DNA of 27,105 bases from JABMRP01 sp964444795 (GTDB taxonomy: Bacteria > Planctomycetota > Planctomycetia > Pirellulales > Thermoguttaceae), in contig CAYUIQ010000111.1 in NCBI GenBank assembly GCA_964444795.1, positions 1 to 27,105 on the forward strand. The letters are read 5' to 3'. The notes beneath the pieces were generated by a model, which ran no database searches, was not told where the DNA came from, and worked only from the letters and a program-made list of their open reading frames with translations. Both the position numbers and the translations under genes were made by a program. This document shows, piece by piece, positions 15,466-24,279 of this stretch. Positions within the stretch are counted from its first letter, which is position 1, and every line of letters starts with the position of its first letter.

Positions 15466-18400
15466 ATGAAATCCTGTTCGGCAATCATGCTGACGTCTGC
15501 CCTCTTGGCCTGCTTTGATGTCGCCTCGGGTCTGGCCGAAGACGAGATCCCCCGCCCGGAACATCCGCGTCCCGACTTCCGCCGCGCCGACTGGCTGAAC
15601 CTCAACGGCCCATGGCAATTCCGCTTCGATGCCGACAACCGCGGCCTGGACGAGCGGTGGTACGAGAATGACGCGGAGGATTTCGATCGGCGGATCATCG
15701 TGCCGTTCTGCTGGGAAAGTCCGCTGTCGAGGATCGCCGACACCAGCGGGCAGCGAGTCGGCTGGTATCGGCGGACGGTGACCGTTCCGGAGAAGTGGCC
15801 GAAGCAGCGGGTATGGCTCCGGTTCGAGGCCGTGGACCAACAAGCCCGCGTGTGGATCGACGGCGAAGAAATCGGCTCGCACCGGGGCGGTTACTCGCCT
15901 TTCGAGTTCGACGTGACCGAGTCCGTGTCACCGGGGAAGACCGTTACGATCGTGGTTCGGGCCGAGGACACAACCGACAGCGACTTGCCCGTGGGCAAAC
16001 AGGGCCGGCCATGGTACACGCCGACCAGCGGGATTTGGCAGACGGTCTGGTTAGAGAGCCGGCCGGAGCGGTATATCGAGCATTTTCGTCTGACGCCTCT
16101 GGCCCGGGGCGGCACTTGGTCGCTGAAAGTGGAAGTCGTCGCATCCGGCCCCGACGGACCGGTAACTTTGGAACTCCAGTCGACCGATCCGGCCATCGAC
16201 CAGCACTCGGCGACCGTCGACCTGCGAGACGGTCGTGGGGAGTCTGTCGTAACGTTTCTCGTGCCGCAACCCCGGCTGTGGACACCCGAGGCCCCGACCC
16301 TTTACGATCTTCAGTTGCGGTTGATCGGCCCCGCATCGACGACCGGCCCCGCATCGACGACCGACACAGTGGACACCTATTTCGGCTTGCGCGCCATTTC
16401 CCGCGGACGCTTCGGCGGACAACGACACGAATCGATTCTTCTCAACGGAGCCCCCGTATTCCTTCGGGGCGCGTTGGATCAGTCGTTCAATCTCCAGGGC
16501 ATTTACACGGCCCCCAGCGACGAGTTTCTGCGCCGCGATATCGAGCAGGCCAAGCGGCTGGGCCTCAACTTCCTCCGCATTCACGTCAAGGCGGAAGAGC
16601 CTCGCCGACTCTATTGGGCGGATCGGCTCGGCATCCTGGTGATGGAAGACATGCCGTGCTGTCTTGAGCAAGGGGAGTCGTCGCGCGCCGCCTGGGAGGC
16701 AACCATGCGGGCGACGATCCGGCGGGATGTAAACCATCCGTCGGTCATTGCCTGGTGCTTGTTCAACGAGAGTTGGGGGCTGGGGGGCGAGACATTTCGC
16801 CACGACACCGACGCCCAGAAGTGGGTGCTGAAAATGAGGGACTTGGCCAAGGAGCAACTCGATCCCTCGCGGTTGGTCGACGATAACTCGCCCTGCCGCA
16901 ACGATCACGTGCAAACGGATCTCAATTCCTGGCATTTCTTCATCGACGACTTCGCCCATGCCCGGCAGCACATTGCCCGGGTGGTCAAAAACACGTGGGC
17001 CGGATCGGGATTCCATTTCGTGCCGGGCCGGGTTCAGGATGCCGCGCCGCTGATCAACTCGCGGTTTGGTGCCGTCGGGCCCCACGGCGGCGATCGGGAT
17101 ATTTCCTGGGGACTGCGTTGCCTGGTCACCTTACTCCGCCGTCACGACACCCTCCAGGGCTACGTCTACGCGCAACTGACCGACGTCCAGCGGGAACACA
17201 ACGGCCTGCTGAACTACGACCGGTCGAGCAAGGAATTCGGCTACGACGAGTTCGTGCCGGGAATGAAGCCGGCCGACTTGCTGGGTCCGGATTTCGTCGG
17301 CTTCGACGTACCGCCCGTGGTCGAAGTGATCCCCAACTCGCCGATTACCGTACCCATTTTCGTCAGCCACTTTTCCCAACTTTCCGAGGAACCCTTGTTG
17401 CGGTGGCGGATCTTGGGGACCGACGATTTGGGCCGGCCGGTGGCCACACCGCGCAAGACACAACCGGTCGTGTGGCGCCGAGGCCAGGTGGTTTTCCAGA
17501 AACCGCTGACCGCCGAGATTCCCTCGGAGCGTCCGTTCGTCGGGTCCCTGGCGCTGGAACTGGTCGACAAGAGCGGGGATCGCATTGCGGCGAATTTCGT
17601 GAATCTCGTCTTCCGCCCCATAGCTCGGATCGACTTGGCGGCATCCCCGGTGGGACCCTTCGAGCGGAATCCGCGAGTGGAGGTGTTGGCCCCACAATTG
17701 GTCGCTTTGCGCTTGGATCCGGGGGACATCGCCGCGTCTCGGCCGGAAGCGTTCGAGACGGCGTGGCTTGAAGACCGGGGTAAATTTTTCATCCGTGGCG
17801 GCGAGGTGGAGTATCAACTAGCGCTGCCGAAGTTTGTCCGCGACGCATTGCCCACCGGCGTGGTGCTGCTGGCCGAAATGTCGGCCGGGGCCGACCCGCG
17901 GCAGCTCGATTGGCCGTCCCATCGCGGGCCGTCGGATTGCCCCCAAACGCAAGAACGGAAACACCCCAGCCGCATCGCCGTGGATCTCCTCGGCGAGGAA
18001 CTGTGGGAATTCGAGTTGCCCGACGCACCGGCCGACTCCCGGGGTGTGCTCTCCCATTTGGCCCGATACGAAGGGGGCAGCCACGGATACATGGTCAAGC
18101 GGAAGATCGACTGGAAGAAGGACGTGGCGATGCGGACGAAGCTGGCCGGGAGTGAGCCGGTCCGGCTGGTTTTTCGCGTGATGCCTTCCGACGATGGCGG
18201 CGGACTGTGCCTCTTTGGCGAGCGTTTGGGGCGTTACGTGATCGATCCGACGCTGCTGATTTGGACCGCCCGAGATCTCAAGCAACCGGCCGGTTGGTCC
18301 TCCAACGTTCCGGTCACGGTGAACCGGTTGCGGAGTCGAATCGACACCGCCGGGGGAATCCGCCCCGGCGAAGACGGTGGACACGTTTGGCGCTACACGA

Positions 18401-18825
18401 CCGAACAGCCACCGGCGACATGGGCCGAGCCGACCTTCGACGATTCTTCCTGGAAGCAGGGGAAGAGCGGGTTTGGCTCGAAGGATACCTCGGGAGTACA
18501 GGTCGGCACGCCATGGAACACGCCCGCCCTGTGGATGCGTACCCGATGCAACATGCCGCCCGCCACCCGTGCCATCGAGCTGCGCACTTTCCGTGACGAA
18601 GACATGGAAATCCACGTCAACGGCAAGCCATTGTTCGGCCCGTCCGGCGGTGAACAGTCGGGCGATTGGCGCGGGTATCGGCGACGCACGTTGACGGACT
18701 CCCAAAAGGCCCTGTTCAACGAGGGGGATAACGTGATTTCCGTGCGATGCCGGCAAGGTGAAGACGCGGGGGGTGTCGATTTGGGGATCCGCTGGATTGT
18801 GATCTCCCGAGAAAACGGATCGTAA
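15466..18825 (+). CDS. Secreted GH2-family protein lacking the catalytic nucleophile
   Basis: The product is 1119 residues. The ATG at 15466 has only a weak upstream GAAGG. The signal region reads LTSALLAC, a lipobox with Cys16, or SGLA for normal secretion. Residues 30-205 are the GH2 sugar-binding jelly roll (WLNLNGPWQF, GGYSPFEFDV, WYTPTSGIWQTVWLE). Residues 205-310 are the Ig-like domain. Residues 315-600 are the TIM barrel, with the acid/base Glu435 in LFNESWGLG. Where the family carries its nucleophile, the protein reads INSRFGAVG: residue 533 is Arg (CGG at 17062-17064), while the related enzyme at 20631-22868 has GEFGG. Retaining GH2 enzymes need both glutamates, so I infer a non-hydrolytic or altered protein. 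Residues 980-1119 are a second jelly-roll-like module, also shared with that enzyme. GH2 enzymes normally release beta-galactosides, glucuronides or mannosides; the substrate here is unknown. Confidence 0.85.
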   Translation: MKSCSAIMLTSALLACFDVASGLAEDEIPRPEHPRPDFRRADWLNLNGPWQFRFDADNRGLDERWYENDAEDFDRRIIVPFCWESPLSRIADTSGQRVGWYRRTVTVPEKWPKQRVWLRFEAVDQQARVWIDGEEIGSHRGGYSPFEFDVTESVSPGKTVTIVVRAEDTTDSDLPVGKQGRPWYTPTSGIWQTVWLESRPERYIEHFRLTPLARGGTWSLKVEVVASGPDGPVTLELQSTDPAIDQHSATVDLRDGRGESVVTFLVPQPRLWTPEAPTLYDLQLRLIGPASTTGPASTTDTVDTYFGLRAISRGRFGGQRHESILLNGAPVFLRGALDQSFNLQGIYTAPSDEFLRRDIEQAKRLGLNFLRIHVKAEEPRRLYWADRLGILVMEDMPCCLEQGESSRAAWEATMRATIRRDVNHPSVIAWCLFNESWGLGGETFRHDTDAQKWVLKMRDLAKEQLDPSRLVDDNSPCRNDHVQTDLNSWHFFIDDFAHARQHIARVVKNTWAGSGFHFVPGRVQDAAPLINSRFGAVGPHGGDRDISWGLRCLVTLLRRHDTLQGYVYAQLTDVQREHNGLLNYDRSSKEFGYDEFVPGMKPADLLGPDFVGFDVPPVVEVIPNSPITVPIFVSHFSQLSEEPLLRWRILGTDDLGRPVATPRKTQPVVWRRGQVVFQKPLTAEIPSERPFVGSLALELVDKSGDRIAANFVNLVFRPIARIDLAASPVGPFERNPRVEVLAPQLVALRLDPGDIAASRPEAFETAWLEDRGKFFIRGGEVEYQLALPKFVRDALPTGVVLLAEMSAGADPRQLDWPSHRGPSDCPQTQERKHPSRIAVDLLGEELWEFELPDAPADSRGVLSHLARYEGGSHGYMVKRKIDWKKDVAMRTKLAGSEPVRLVFRVMPSDDGGGLCLFGERLGRYVIDPTLLIWTARDLKQPAGWSSNVPVTVNRLRSRIDTAGGIRPGEDGGHVWRYTTEQPPATWAEPTFDDSSWKQGKSGFGSKDTSGVQVGTPWNTPALWMRTRCNMPPATRAIELRTFRDEDMEIHVNGKPLFGPSGGEQSGDWRGYRRRTLTDSQKALFNEGDNVISVRCRQGEDAGGVDLGIRWIVISRENGS
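16326..16361 (+). repeat. Perfect 18-base in-frame tandem duplication in the GH2 gene
   Basis: The unit CGGCCCCGCATCGACGAC occurs twice in direct succession. It lies at the end of the Ig-like domain and lengthens a loop by six residues (GPASTT, twice). Confidence 0.9.
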
Positions 18826-18991
18826 CGGTCATCTCACCCGAATCGATTACCACCAGGCCCCCCGCTCCGTTTCACGGCCATCGGCCAGCGGTACGCCCCG
18901 TCCCCGTGTTTTTGTCAAGCTACACTTGAACAAATAACCGCGTACGGAATTTCGCGTATCCGCCATCTCGATACCGACCACTCAAGGCTCC

Positions 18992-20599
18992 ATGACTCCG
19001 ACCAATTACAGCGTTTTCGTTGTCGACGATGATCCGGCGATTCCGCGGCTCTTGGACCGCTGGTTGAAGAAGGCCGGGTATACCGTTCGTCTGTTCGGCA
19101 ACGGCGAAGAGGCCTTCCATGCGATCGAATCGCAGTGCCCCGATTTTCTCATTACCGATTGGGAAATGCCGGGGATGGACGGTCTGGAGTTGTGCCGCCG
19201 GGTTCGCCAACTTGACCTGCCCCACTACGTGCATATCCTTTTCCTCACGGTTCGATCGGGTACCGACGAGACGGTAGCCGGGCTGGAGGTCGGTGCCGAC
19301 GATTTCCTCTCCAAACCGATCGACCTGGAAGAACTGCTGGCCCGCCTGCGATCCGGTGCCCGCGTGCTCACCCTCGAGCGTCGTTTGAGCATCATGGCCC
19401 AGACCGACCCGCTGACCGGGTTGCTCACGCGACGAACGTTTTTCGACCGTCTGGAAAAGGAATGGTCACGCGCCGCCCGGCATCACGTGCCGTTGTCGGT
19501 CGTCATGCTTGACATCGACTTCTTCAAGCGAATCAACGACGTTCACGGCCATCCGGTGGGCGACGCGGTCCTCAAGGCGATTGCCGAGTTGCTCAAGGAC
19601 GGGTGCCGCACCGCCGACATCATCTGCCGGTACGGCGGTGAAGAGTTCTGTGTCCTGCTGCCCGAGACCAACGAGCGGCAAGCAGCACACTGGGCCGATC
19701 GCGTTCGCCGGAAACTGGCCTCGCACGCCATGCAACTGGGCGACCGCGAGTTCCACGTGACAGGGAGCTTCGGTGTCGCCGAGCGACTCGATGATACGCA
19801 AAACGCCGAGCAACTCGTCGATCTGGCCGATCAGGCGTTGCTCTGTGCCAAGCAATCCGGACGCGATCGGGTCGTGTCTTTCCAGGCGCTCAATCGATCC
19901 AACGACATCCACGTCGATCAGTCGGATCCTTGCGGCATGCTCTTCTATGGCGTTGCCGCACGACACGTGATGACTTCGATGGTCGTCGGGTTGCGCAGAT
20001 CGGAGACCATCGGCCGCGCCGCCAAGTTCTTCCTTCGCTCCCGAACCAACTCGGCGCCGGTGGTCGACGACGACGGGAAACTGGTGGGGATGCTCTCGGA
20101 AAAGGACCTCATGGCGCAGATGATCTCGCTCGACTCCTGGAACCGCCCGGTCGGCGAGGTGATGAAACCGAACGTCATCTGCTACGAAGAAGACTCGCCG
20201 ATTCGCACCATCTACGAATTCCTCTGCCGTGTTTCGATCCGCCGCGTGGTCATCGTCAAGGACGACCGGCCCGTTGGGACGATCAGCCGCGGGACGTTGC
20301 TCCGATGGTTCAGCAATCTGGCCGCATCGCGCGGACTCGTGAAAGACGAGACCTCCGCGGATTCTCGATTCGACGTCGACGCCCATCGCTCCCGAGAATG
20401 TCTGGTTGAGCTTGCCCAGGAGCTATCGCGTCAGGCCATCGAACTGGGGCACCGGTGCGGCGAGGAAACCGACGATCTGGTCCCCTACGTGGTGGGCGGA
20501 GCGACCCGAATGCAGGAACTCGTCAACGATCTGCTGGCCCACTCCCGATCCGGCAACGCCGGCGACACCGCCGTGATGGACGGCAGTTCGCTGGACTGA
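18992..20599 (+). CDS. REC-GGDEF-CBS-CBS response regulator (diguanylate cyclase type)
   Basis: The product is 535 residues; AAGG lies seven bases before the ATG at 18992. Residues 5-125 are a receiver domain: acidic pocket DDD (12-14), phospho-acceptor Asp56 in LITDW, and Lys108 in SKPID. Residues 138-298 are a GGDEF domain with DPLTGLLTRR, LDIDFFKRIND and the active-site motif GGEEF (215-219). RTAD at 206-209, five residues earlier, is the RxxD inhibitory site, so synthesis of c-di-GMP from two GTP with product inhibition is expected. Residues 320-445 are two CBS motifs (VMTSMVVGLRR... and VMKPNVICYEED...), which usually bind adenine nucleotides. The final region (497-520, ending ATRMQELVNDLLAHSR) resembles the second helix of a histidine-kinase DHp domain, without H-box or ATPase. 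It is a cytoplasmic regulator with three possible inputs. No adjacent kinase is seen. Confidence 0.9.
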   Translation: MTPTNYSVFVVDDDPAIPRLLDRWLKKAGYTVRLFGNGEEAFHAIESQCPDFLITDWEMPGMDGLELCRRVRQLDLPHYVHILFLTVRSGTDETVAGLEVGADDFLSKPIDLEELLARLRSGARVLTLERRLSIMAQTDPLTGLLTRRTFFDRLEKEWSRAARHHVPLSVVMLDIDFFKRINDVHGHPVGDAVLKAIAELLKDGCRTADIICRYGGEEFCVLLPETNERQAAHWADRVRRKLASHAMQLGDREFHVTGSFGVAERLDDTQNAEQLVDLADQALLCAKQSGRDRVVSFQALNRSNDIHVDQSDPCGMLFYGVAARHVMTSMVVGLRRSETIGRAAKFFLRSRTNSAPVVDDDGKLVGMLSEKDLMAQMISLDSWNRPVGEVMKPNVICYEEDSPIRTIYEFLCRVSIRRVVIVKDDRPVGTISRGTLLRWFSNLAASRGLVKDETSADSRFDVDAHRSRECLVELAQELSRQAIELGHRCGEETDDLVPYVVGGATRMQELVNDLLAHSRSGNAGDTAVMDGSSLD

Positions 20600-20630
20600 C
20601 CGACTCGGGGCGACGTACGTGGACGATTGC

Positions 20631-22868
20631 CTACGGGCCCTCTTGGGCAGCCACCAATCGTCCGATCCCCACGTCGACGTACTGCCCGCCCATGGTCTGC
20701 CTGCAGTGGACGGCCAGGACATTCTTCCCGGGGCGAATCGCGGCCCGGGCTTCGGCGAGGATCGGCATCTCTTCGTAATCGACCGTGAACTTGTCCGCTT
20801 TGGCTGCCAGAACTCCGTTGATGTAGACCTCCACGTCTTCGTCGTGATGGACGAGCAACATCAGTTCGTCGGCGTCGACCTCGGGAAGCTCGACCTGTCG
20901 GCGGATCCAGATGCTCTGGGTATTCCACACCGTGCCGACCGTTGCGCCGGGTGTCTCCTTGGTGCCGAATCCGCTTTCCCCTTCTTTCCATGACGAATCG
21001 TCGAACGATTCCTTAAACCAATCCTCCGCCGGCCGATCCAGCGTGTAACGCCAGACAACCGGCTTGGTCCTGGCCGTGGGCACCAGCGGATGGAAGACGG
21101 GAAGCCGGCCTTGGTTCGCGGCGACGGTCTTCTCGACGTCCACCTTGGTGATCGCACGGTCGTAGGTCATCAGCCCGTTGCACTCGGTTTCCACGTCGGT
21201 GGTTTGGGTGTAAACCGCGGCGTCGAGGCCTTGCGACTCTCTCAATCCCCAGACGCCTCGCAGCAGCCGCTGGTAGCGACCGGTCAGTTCGGCGGCGCTG
21301 GCCGTCTCGCGATATCCCCAAGTCTTGTCGGTCCACGTATGGCCGTCGACCCCCAGTTTCAGACCTCCGAATTCGCCGAGCACTCCGACCCGGTCCGATT
21401 GTGGCGGCGGTGCCCCGGGACCCGGGTACCGATGGATGTCGAGCACGTCGCCGATCTTCTGGTCGGTCCAGCCGCTGGCGTTGTTGACCATGCGAGTCGG
21501 ATCCCACTGTTTCACCAAGTCGACGTAACGTTCCGTGTCGTGCTGTCCCCAGCCCTCGTTGAACACGACCCACATGATAATCGACGGGTGATTGCGAAAT
21601 CCGTCGACCATGCGGTGCAACTCGCGCTCGAACTGTTTCTTCGACTCGGGCGTCTTGTTGTTTGCGCTGGGCATGTCCTGCCAGACCAGCAACCCGAGCT
21701 TGTCGCACCAGTAGTACCAACGATCCGGCTCGATCTTGACGTGTTTTCTCGCCATGTTGAAGCCGAGTTGCTTGGTCACCTCGATGTCGTAGCGCAATGC
21801 TTCGTCGGTCGGCGCGGTGTACAGTCCGTCGGGCCAGAATCCCTGGTCGAGCGGGCCGATTTGGAAAACGAACTCGCCGTTGAGTCGCATCCGCGGATGC
21901 CCGTGCTCGTCCTTGACCCGTTCGATCTTCCGCATACCGAAGTAGCTGCTCACCTCGTCGACCGTCTTGCCGGCGGCGGTCAATCGCACGGTCAGGTCGT
22001 AGAGGAACGGTTCGTCGGGCGACCAGAGTTTCAGCCGGTCCCGGGGGATGGCCAGGCGGATTTCATCGGCAACGCTTCCCGAAGCCCGGCCGATCTCCTT
22101 GCCCCCGTCGGTGGCAACCACCTCGATCGCATGTCCCGCGCCCGTTCCGCCGCAAGCGGCCTCCAGCCGCAGGCAGGAGCCGTCGACGTCGGGGACCAAC
22201 ACAAGGCGCCGGATCTGGGCCTCGGGGACCGGCTCCAGCCACACGGTCTGCCAGATGCCCGTGCTGGGCGTGTACCAGATGCCCCGCGGATTGTCGACTT
22301 GTTTTCCCCGCGGTTGGTCGCCGCTGCTGGATGGATCGAACACTCCGACGATCAACTCCTGCGGCCCGGTTCCTTCCAGCGCGGCGGTGACGTCGAAGGA
22401 GAAGCTATCGTACCCGCCGCGGTGGATGCCGATCTCGCGGCCGTTGACATGCACGGTCGCTTCCCAATCGACCGCCTGGAAGTGCAGCACGACGCGCTGC
22501 CCCTTCCACTCGTCGGGCACCTCGAACGTGCGCCGATACCAAAGCCGAGTGGTCCGCCGGCCCACGCCCGAGAGAGCCGATTCGATGGGAAAGGGAACCA
22601 GGATTTGCCCGGCCAGTTCCTTGCCCGTCGGGGCTGTATCGTTTGGCTCGGCGACGGCGAATTGCCACAGCCCGTTTAGGTTGAGCCACTGCCGGCGAAC
22701 CATCTGCGGGCGAGGATACTCGGGGTGGGCGGTTTCGGGGCCGACGTCTTTGGCCCAACGGGTCATCAGCGGCCCGGCCGCCGGTTTCCACGGCTCGCCC
22801 CAAACCGGCCACGCGGCACAACCACACGCCAACACCACCAGGACACGCACCCAACCGTTCGTCTTCAT
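20631..22868 (-). CDS. Secreted GH2 glycoside hydrolase (beta-galactosidase/glucuronidase-like)
   Basis: The product is 745 residues. GGGGAG lies eight bases before the ATG at 22868. The signal region is VLVVLACGCAAWPVWG; a lipobox at VLAC (Cys15) is possible. Residues 50-215 are the sugar-binding jelly roll (WLNLNGLWQF, GGYDSFSFDV, WYTPSTGIWQTVWLE), 215-310 the Ig-like domain and 315-600 the TIM barrel. Both catalytic residues are present: acid/base Glu438 in VVFNEGWG and nucleophile Glu499 in LGEFGG. The C-terminal 135 residues form the WRYT...FDDSSW...GFGTKET...WNTQSIWIR module shared with the other GH2-family protein. The enzyme should be a retaining exo-glycosidase acting outside the cytoplasm; the sugar specificity cannot be read from sequence. 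It is convergent with the regulator gene (31 bases between stops), with no terminator visible. It lies 117 bases downstream of the DUF1559 gene on the same strand and might be co-transcribed with it. Confidence 0.9.
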   Translation of the reverse strand: MKTNGWVRVLVVLACGCAAWPVWGEPWKPAAGPLMTRWAKDVGPETAHPEYPRPQMVRRQWLNLNGLWQFAVAEPNDTAPTGKELAGQILVPFPIESALSGVGRRTTRLWYRRTFEVPDEWKGQRVVLHFQAVDWEATVHVNGREIGIHRGGYDSFSFDVTAALEGTGPQELIVGVFDPSSSGDQPRGKQVDNPRGIWYTPSTGIWQTVWLEPVPEAQIRRLVLVPDVDGSCLRLEAACGGTGAGHAIEVVATDGGKEIGRASGSVADEIRLAIPRDRLKLWSPDEPFLYDLTVRLTAAGKTVDEVSSYFGMRKIERVKDEHGHPRMRLNGEFVFQIGPLDQGFWPDGLYTAPTDEALRYDIEVTKQLGFNMARKHVKIEPDRWYYWCDKLGLLVWQDMPSANNKTPESKKQFERELHRMVDGFRNHPSIIMWVVFNEGWGQHDTERYVDLVKQWDPTRMVNNASGWTDQKIGDVLDIHRYPGPGAPPPQSDRVGVLGEFGGLKLGVDGHTWTDKTWGYRETASAAELTGRYQRLLRGVWGLRESQGLDAAVYTQTTDVETECNGLMTYDRAITKVDVEKTVAANQGRLPVFHPLVPTARTKPVVWRYTLDRPAEDWFKESFDDSSWKEGESGFGTKETPGATVGTVWNTQSIWIRRQVELPEVDADELMLLVHHDEDVEVYINGVLAAKADKFTVDYEEMPILAEARAAIRPGKNVLAVHCRQTMGGQYVDVGIGRLVAAQEGP

Positions 22869-22985
22869 CGGCTCACTCCCCGGAAAAATAGCGACGCGAA
22901 TCGAGATCCAAGACCGCGATTCATCATAAGGCGTCGCGCCGGGAAGTCAACGGTCCGGCCGAGATCGGCTACCATACGGGTGAGA

Positions 22986-24068
22986 TTACAGTCCGGCGAA
23001 GTCGATCGGCTGGCGATCCTTGCGGTTGCCGAGATAGCTGAACATCTCGGGGTCGACGTCGAAGCCGATCTTATGCACCGATCCGTCGCAGAAGACGAAG
23101 TTGCACCCCGCGACGTGCGGACTGCCGAAGCGGAACGTATTGCTCACGCCCATGCGGTCCTGCAAAGGCGTGCGTCCGCTGCCGGGGTTGCCGGGGTCGA
23201 AATACGTGGTCCGGTAGTTGTCGTTGTTGAACCCGGAGTACATGCTCTCGTTGTCGCCGCCGCTGGTGCCCGTGGCGTACCAGTCGGGTCCCAGATACTT
23301 TTCGCCGATCAGGATCGTATTGCTCTGACCGTCCAGCACGTGCGCCGACTGCACTTCGCTGCGCTGGTAGCTGATGCCGTTCCAGGTTCGCGTGTCGAGC
23401 CAGTTGGTGTACGTCTGGGCCTCCGACCAACCCTGGGGGACTTGCCCCGTTTCGTTGGAGTATTGGCTTCCACAGTTGATGGCGTAATCACCTCGGGCGG
23501 CCACGTTGGGCCGGTTGTCGTTCGAGTCCCCGTTGAAGGCCACGAAGGTTCCCCCGCTCGGCTTGGGGTAGACGATCGTCTTTCGCCGGCTGGGACAATT
23601 CATGTAGACCAGCGGCGTGTGCGTCGCTTCGTTGACTCCGTCGAGCTGCCCGGAACTCAGCGTATCCGGATCCCCGTCGGCCCCCAATTCGTGAACCGCC
23701 GTCTGTTCCATGTAGGGCAAGAGGTTGTAGACCCAGCCGCCGGGCTGTTCTCGAGAGAATCCCCGGTCGGGGTCTCCGATCCAGTACCAACCCCATCCGC
23801 CGGTCGGGTAGTGCTTATGCGTGCTCAGATGATGCAGCGTCGCGCGGCCCATCTGGTAGAGGTTGTTCGAGCACTGGGTGCGCCGCGCCGATTCGCGAAC
23901 CGACTGCACCGCCGGCAAGAGCAGGCCCATCAAGATCCCGATGATCGTGATGACCACCAGAAGCTCGACCAGCGTGAAGCCGCATGCCGCTCGGCGCGTG
24001 CCGGGCCAACAACGGACCGGTAGGAAAGAAGCCGTCGCGCAGCGACGACCAGCTAGTAGAGGTGCCAT
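22986..24068 (-). CDS. DUF1559 prepilin-type N-terminal cleavage protein
   Basis: The product is 360 residues from the ATG at 24068, with AAAGG nine bases upstream. A GTG at 24101 is in frame, but the promoter at 24106-24134 would start transcription near 24099, so that GTG would not be in the mRNA. The type IV prepilin signature is clear: a 30-residue leader ending in Gly30, then FTLVELLVVITIIGIL with Glu35 at +5 of the mature protein. The first hydrophobic helix is followed by SVRESARRTQCSNNLYQMG, the family hallmark, and the C-terminus has the DUF1559 (PF07596) motif NFVFCDGSVHKIG. The family is greatly expanded in planctomycetes; members are thought to be pseudopilin-like surface or periplasmic proteins of unknown role. 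The length is normal. No pilin-assembly genes are nearby. Confidence 0.93.
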   Translation of the reverse strand: MAPLLAGRRCATASFLPVRCWPGTRRAACGFTLVELLVVITIIGILMGLLLPAVQSVRESARRTQCSNNLYQMGRATLHHLSTHKHYPTGGWGWYWIGDPDRGFSREQPGGWVYNLLPYMEQTAVHELGADGDPDTLSSGQLDGVNEATHTPLVYMNCPSRRKTIVYPKPSGGTFVAFNGDSNDNRPNVAARGDYAINCGSQYSNETGQVPQGWSEAQTYTNWLDTRTWNGISYQRSEVQSAHVLDGQSNTILIGEKYLGPDWYATGTSGGDNESMYSGFNNDNYRTTYFDPGNPGSGRTPLQDRMGVSNTFRFGSPHVAGCNFVFCDGSVHKIGFDVDPEMFSYLGNRKDRQPIDFAGL

Positions 24069-24105
24069 TGGTAGGTGCCTTTGCTCTGTTTCCTTGCCCA
24101 CCTAG

Positions 24106-24134
24106 ATTGTACCCAATCGGCCGATTTTTAGCAA
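24106..24134 (-). promoter_or_regulatory. Promoter of the DUF1559 gene with palindromic spacer
   Basis: On the minus strand: TTGCTA (24134-24129), a 17-base spacer, TACAAT (24111-24106). The spacer contains the perfect 12-base palindrome AATCGGCCGATT at 24115-24126, an attractive operator for a repressor that blocks RNA polymerase. Confidence 0.6.
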
Positions 24135-24279
24135 GATCCGGTTGCACCCCCTACTGGATGGGGCCTGGTTGGGAATGGCGGATTTCGACCGAGAACGCCC
24201 GTCAGTAACTGGACCTTCAGGGGGGCTCCTGGAGTGACTCGGGCTCGATCCGCCGCTGCGATTCGCGTACACTGCGGTC

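Noticed and set aside
21090..22679. Long plus-strand open frame across the second GH2 gene
   Set aside because: GC-rich third positions of the minus-strand gene keep the opposite strand open; the peptide has no domain pattern.
24069..24101. GTG at 24101 as the start of the DUF1559 gene
   Set aside because: It lies only a few bases after the -10 box, before or at the expected transcription start; the ATG at 24068 has AAAGG at a fair distance.
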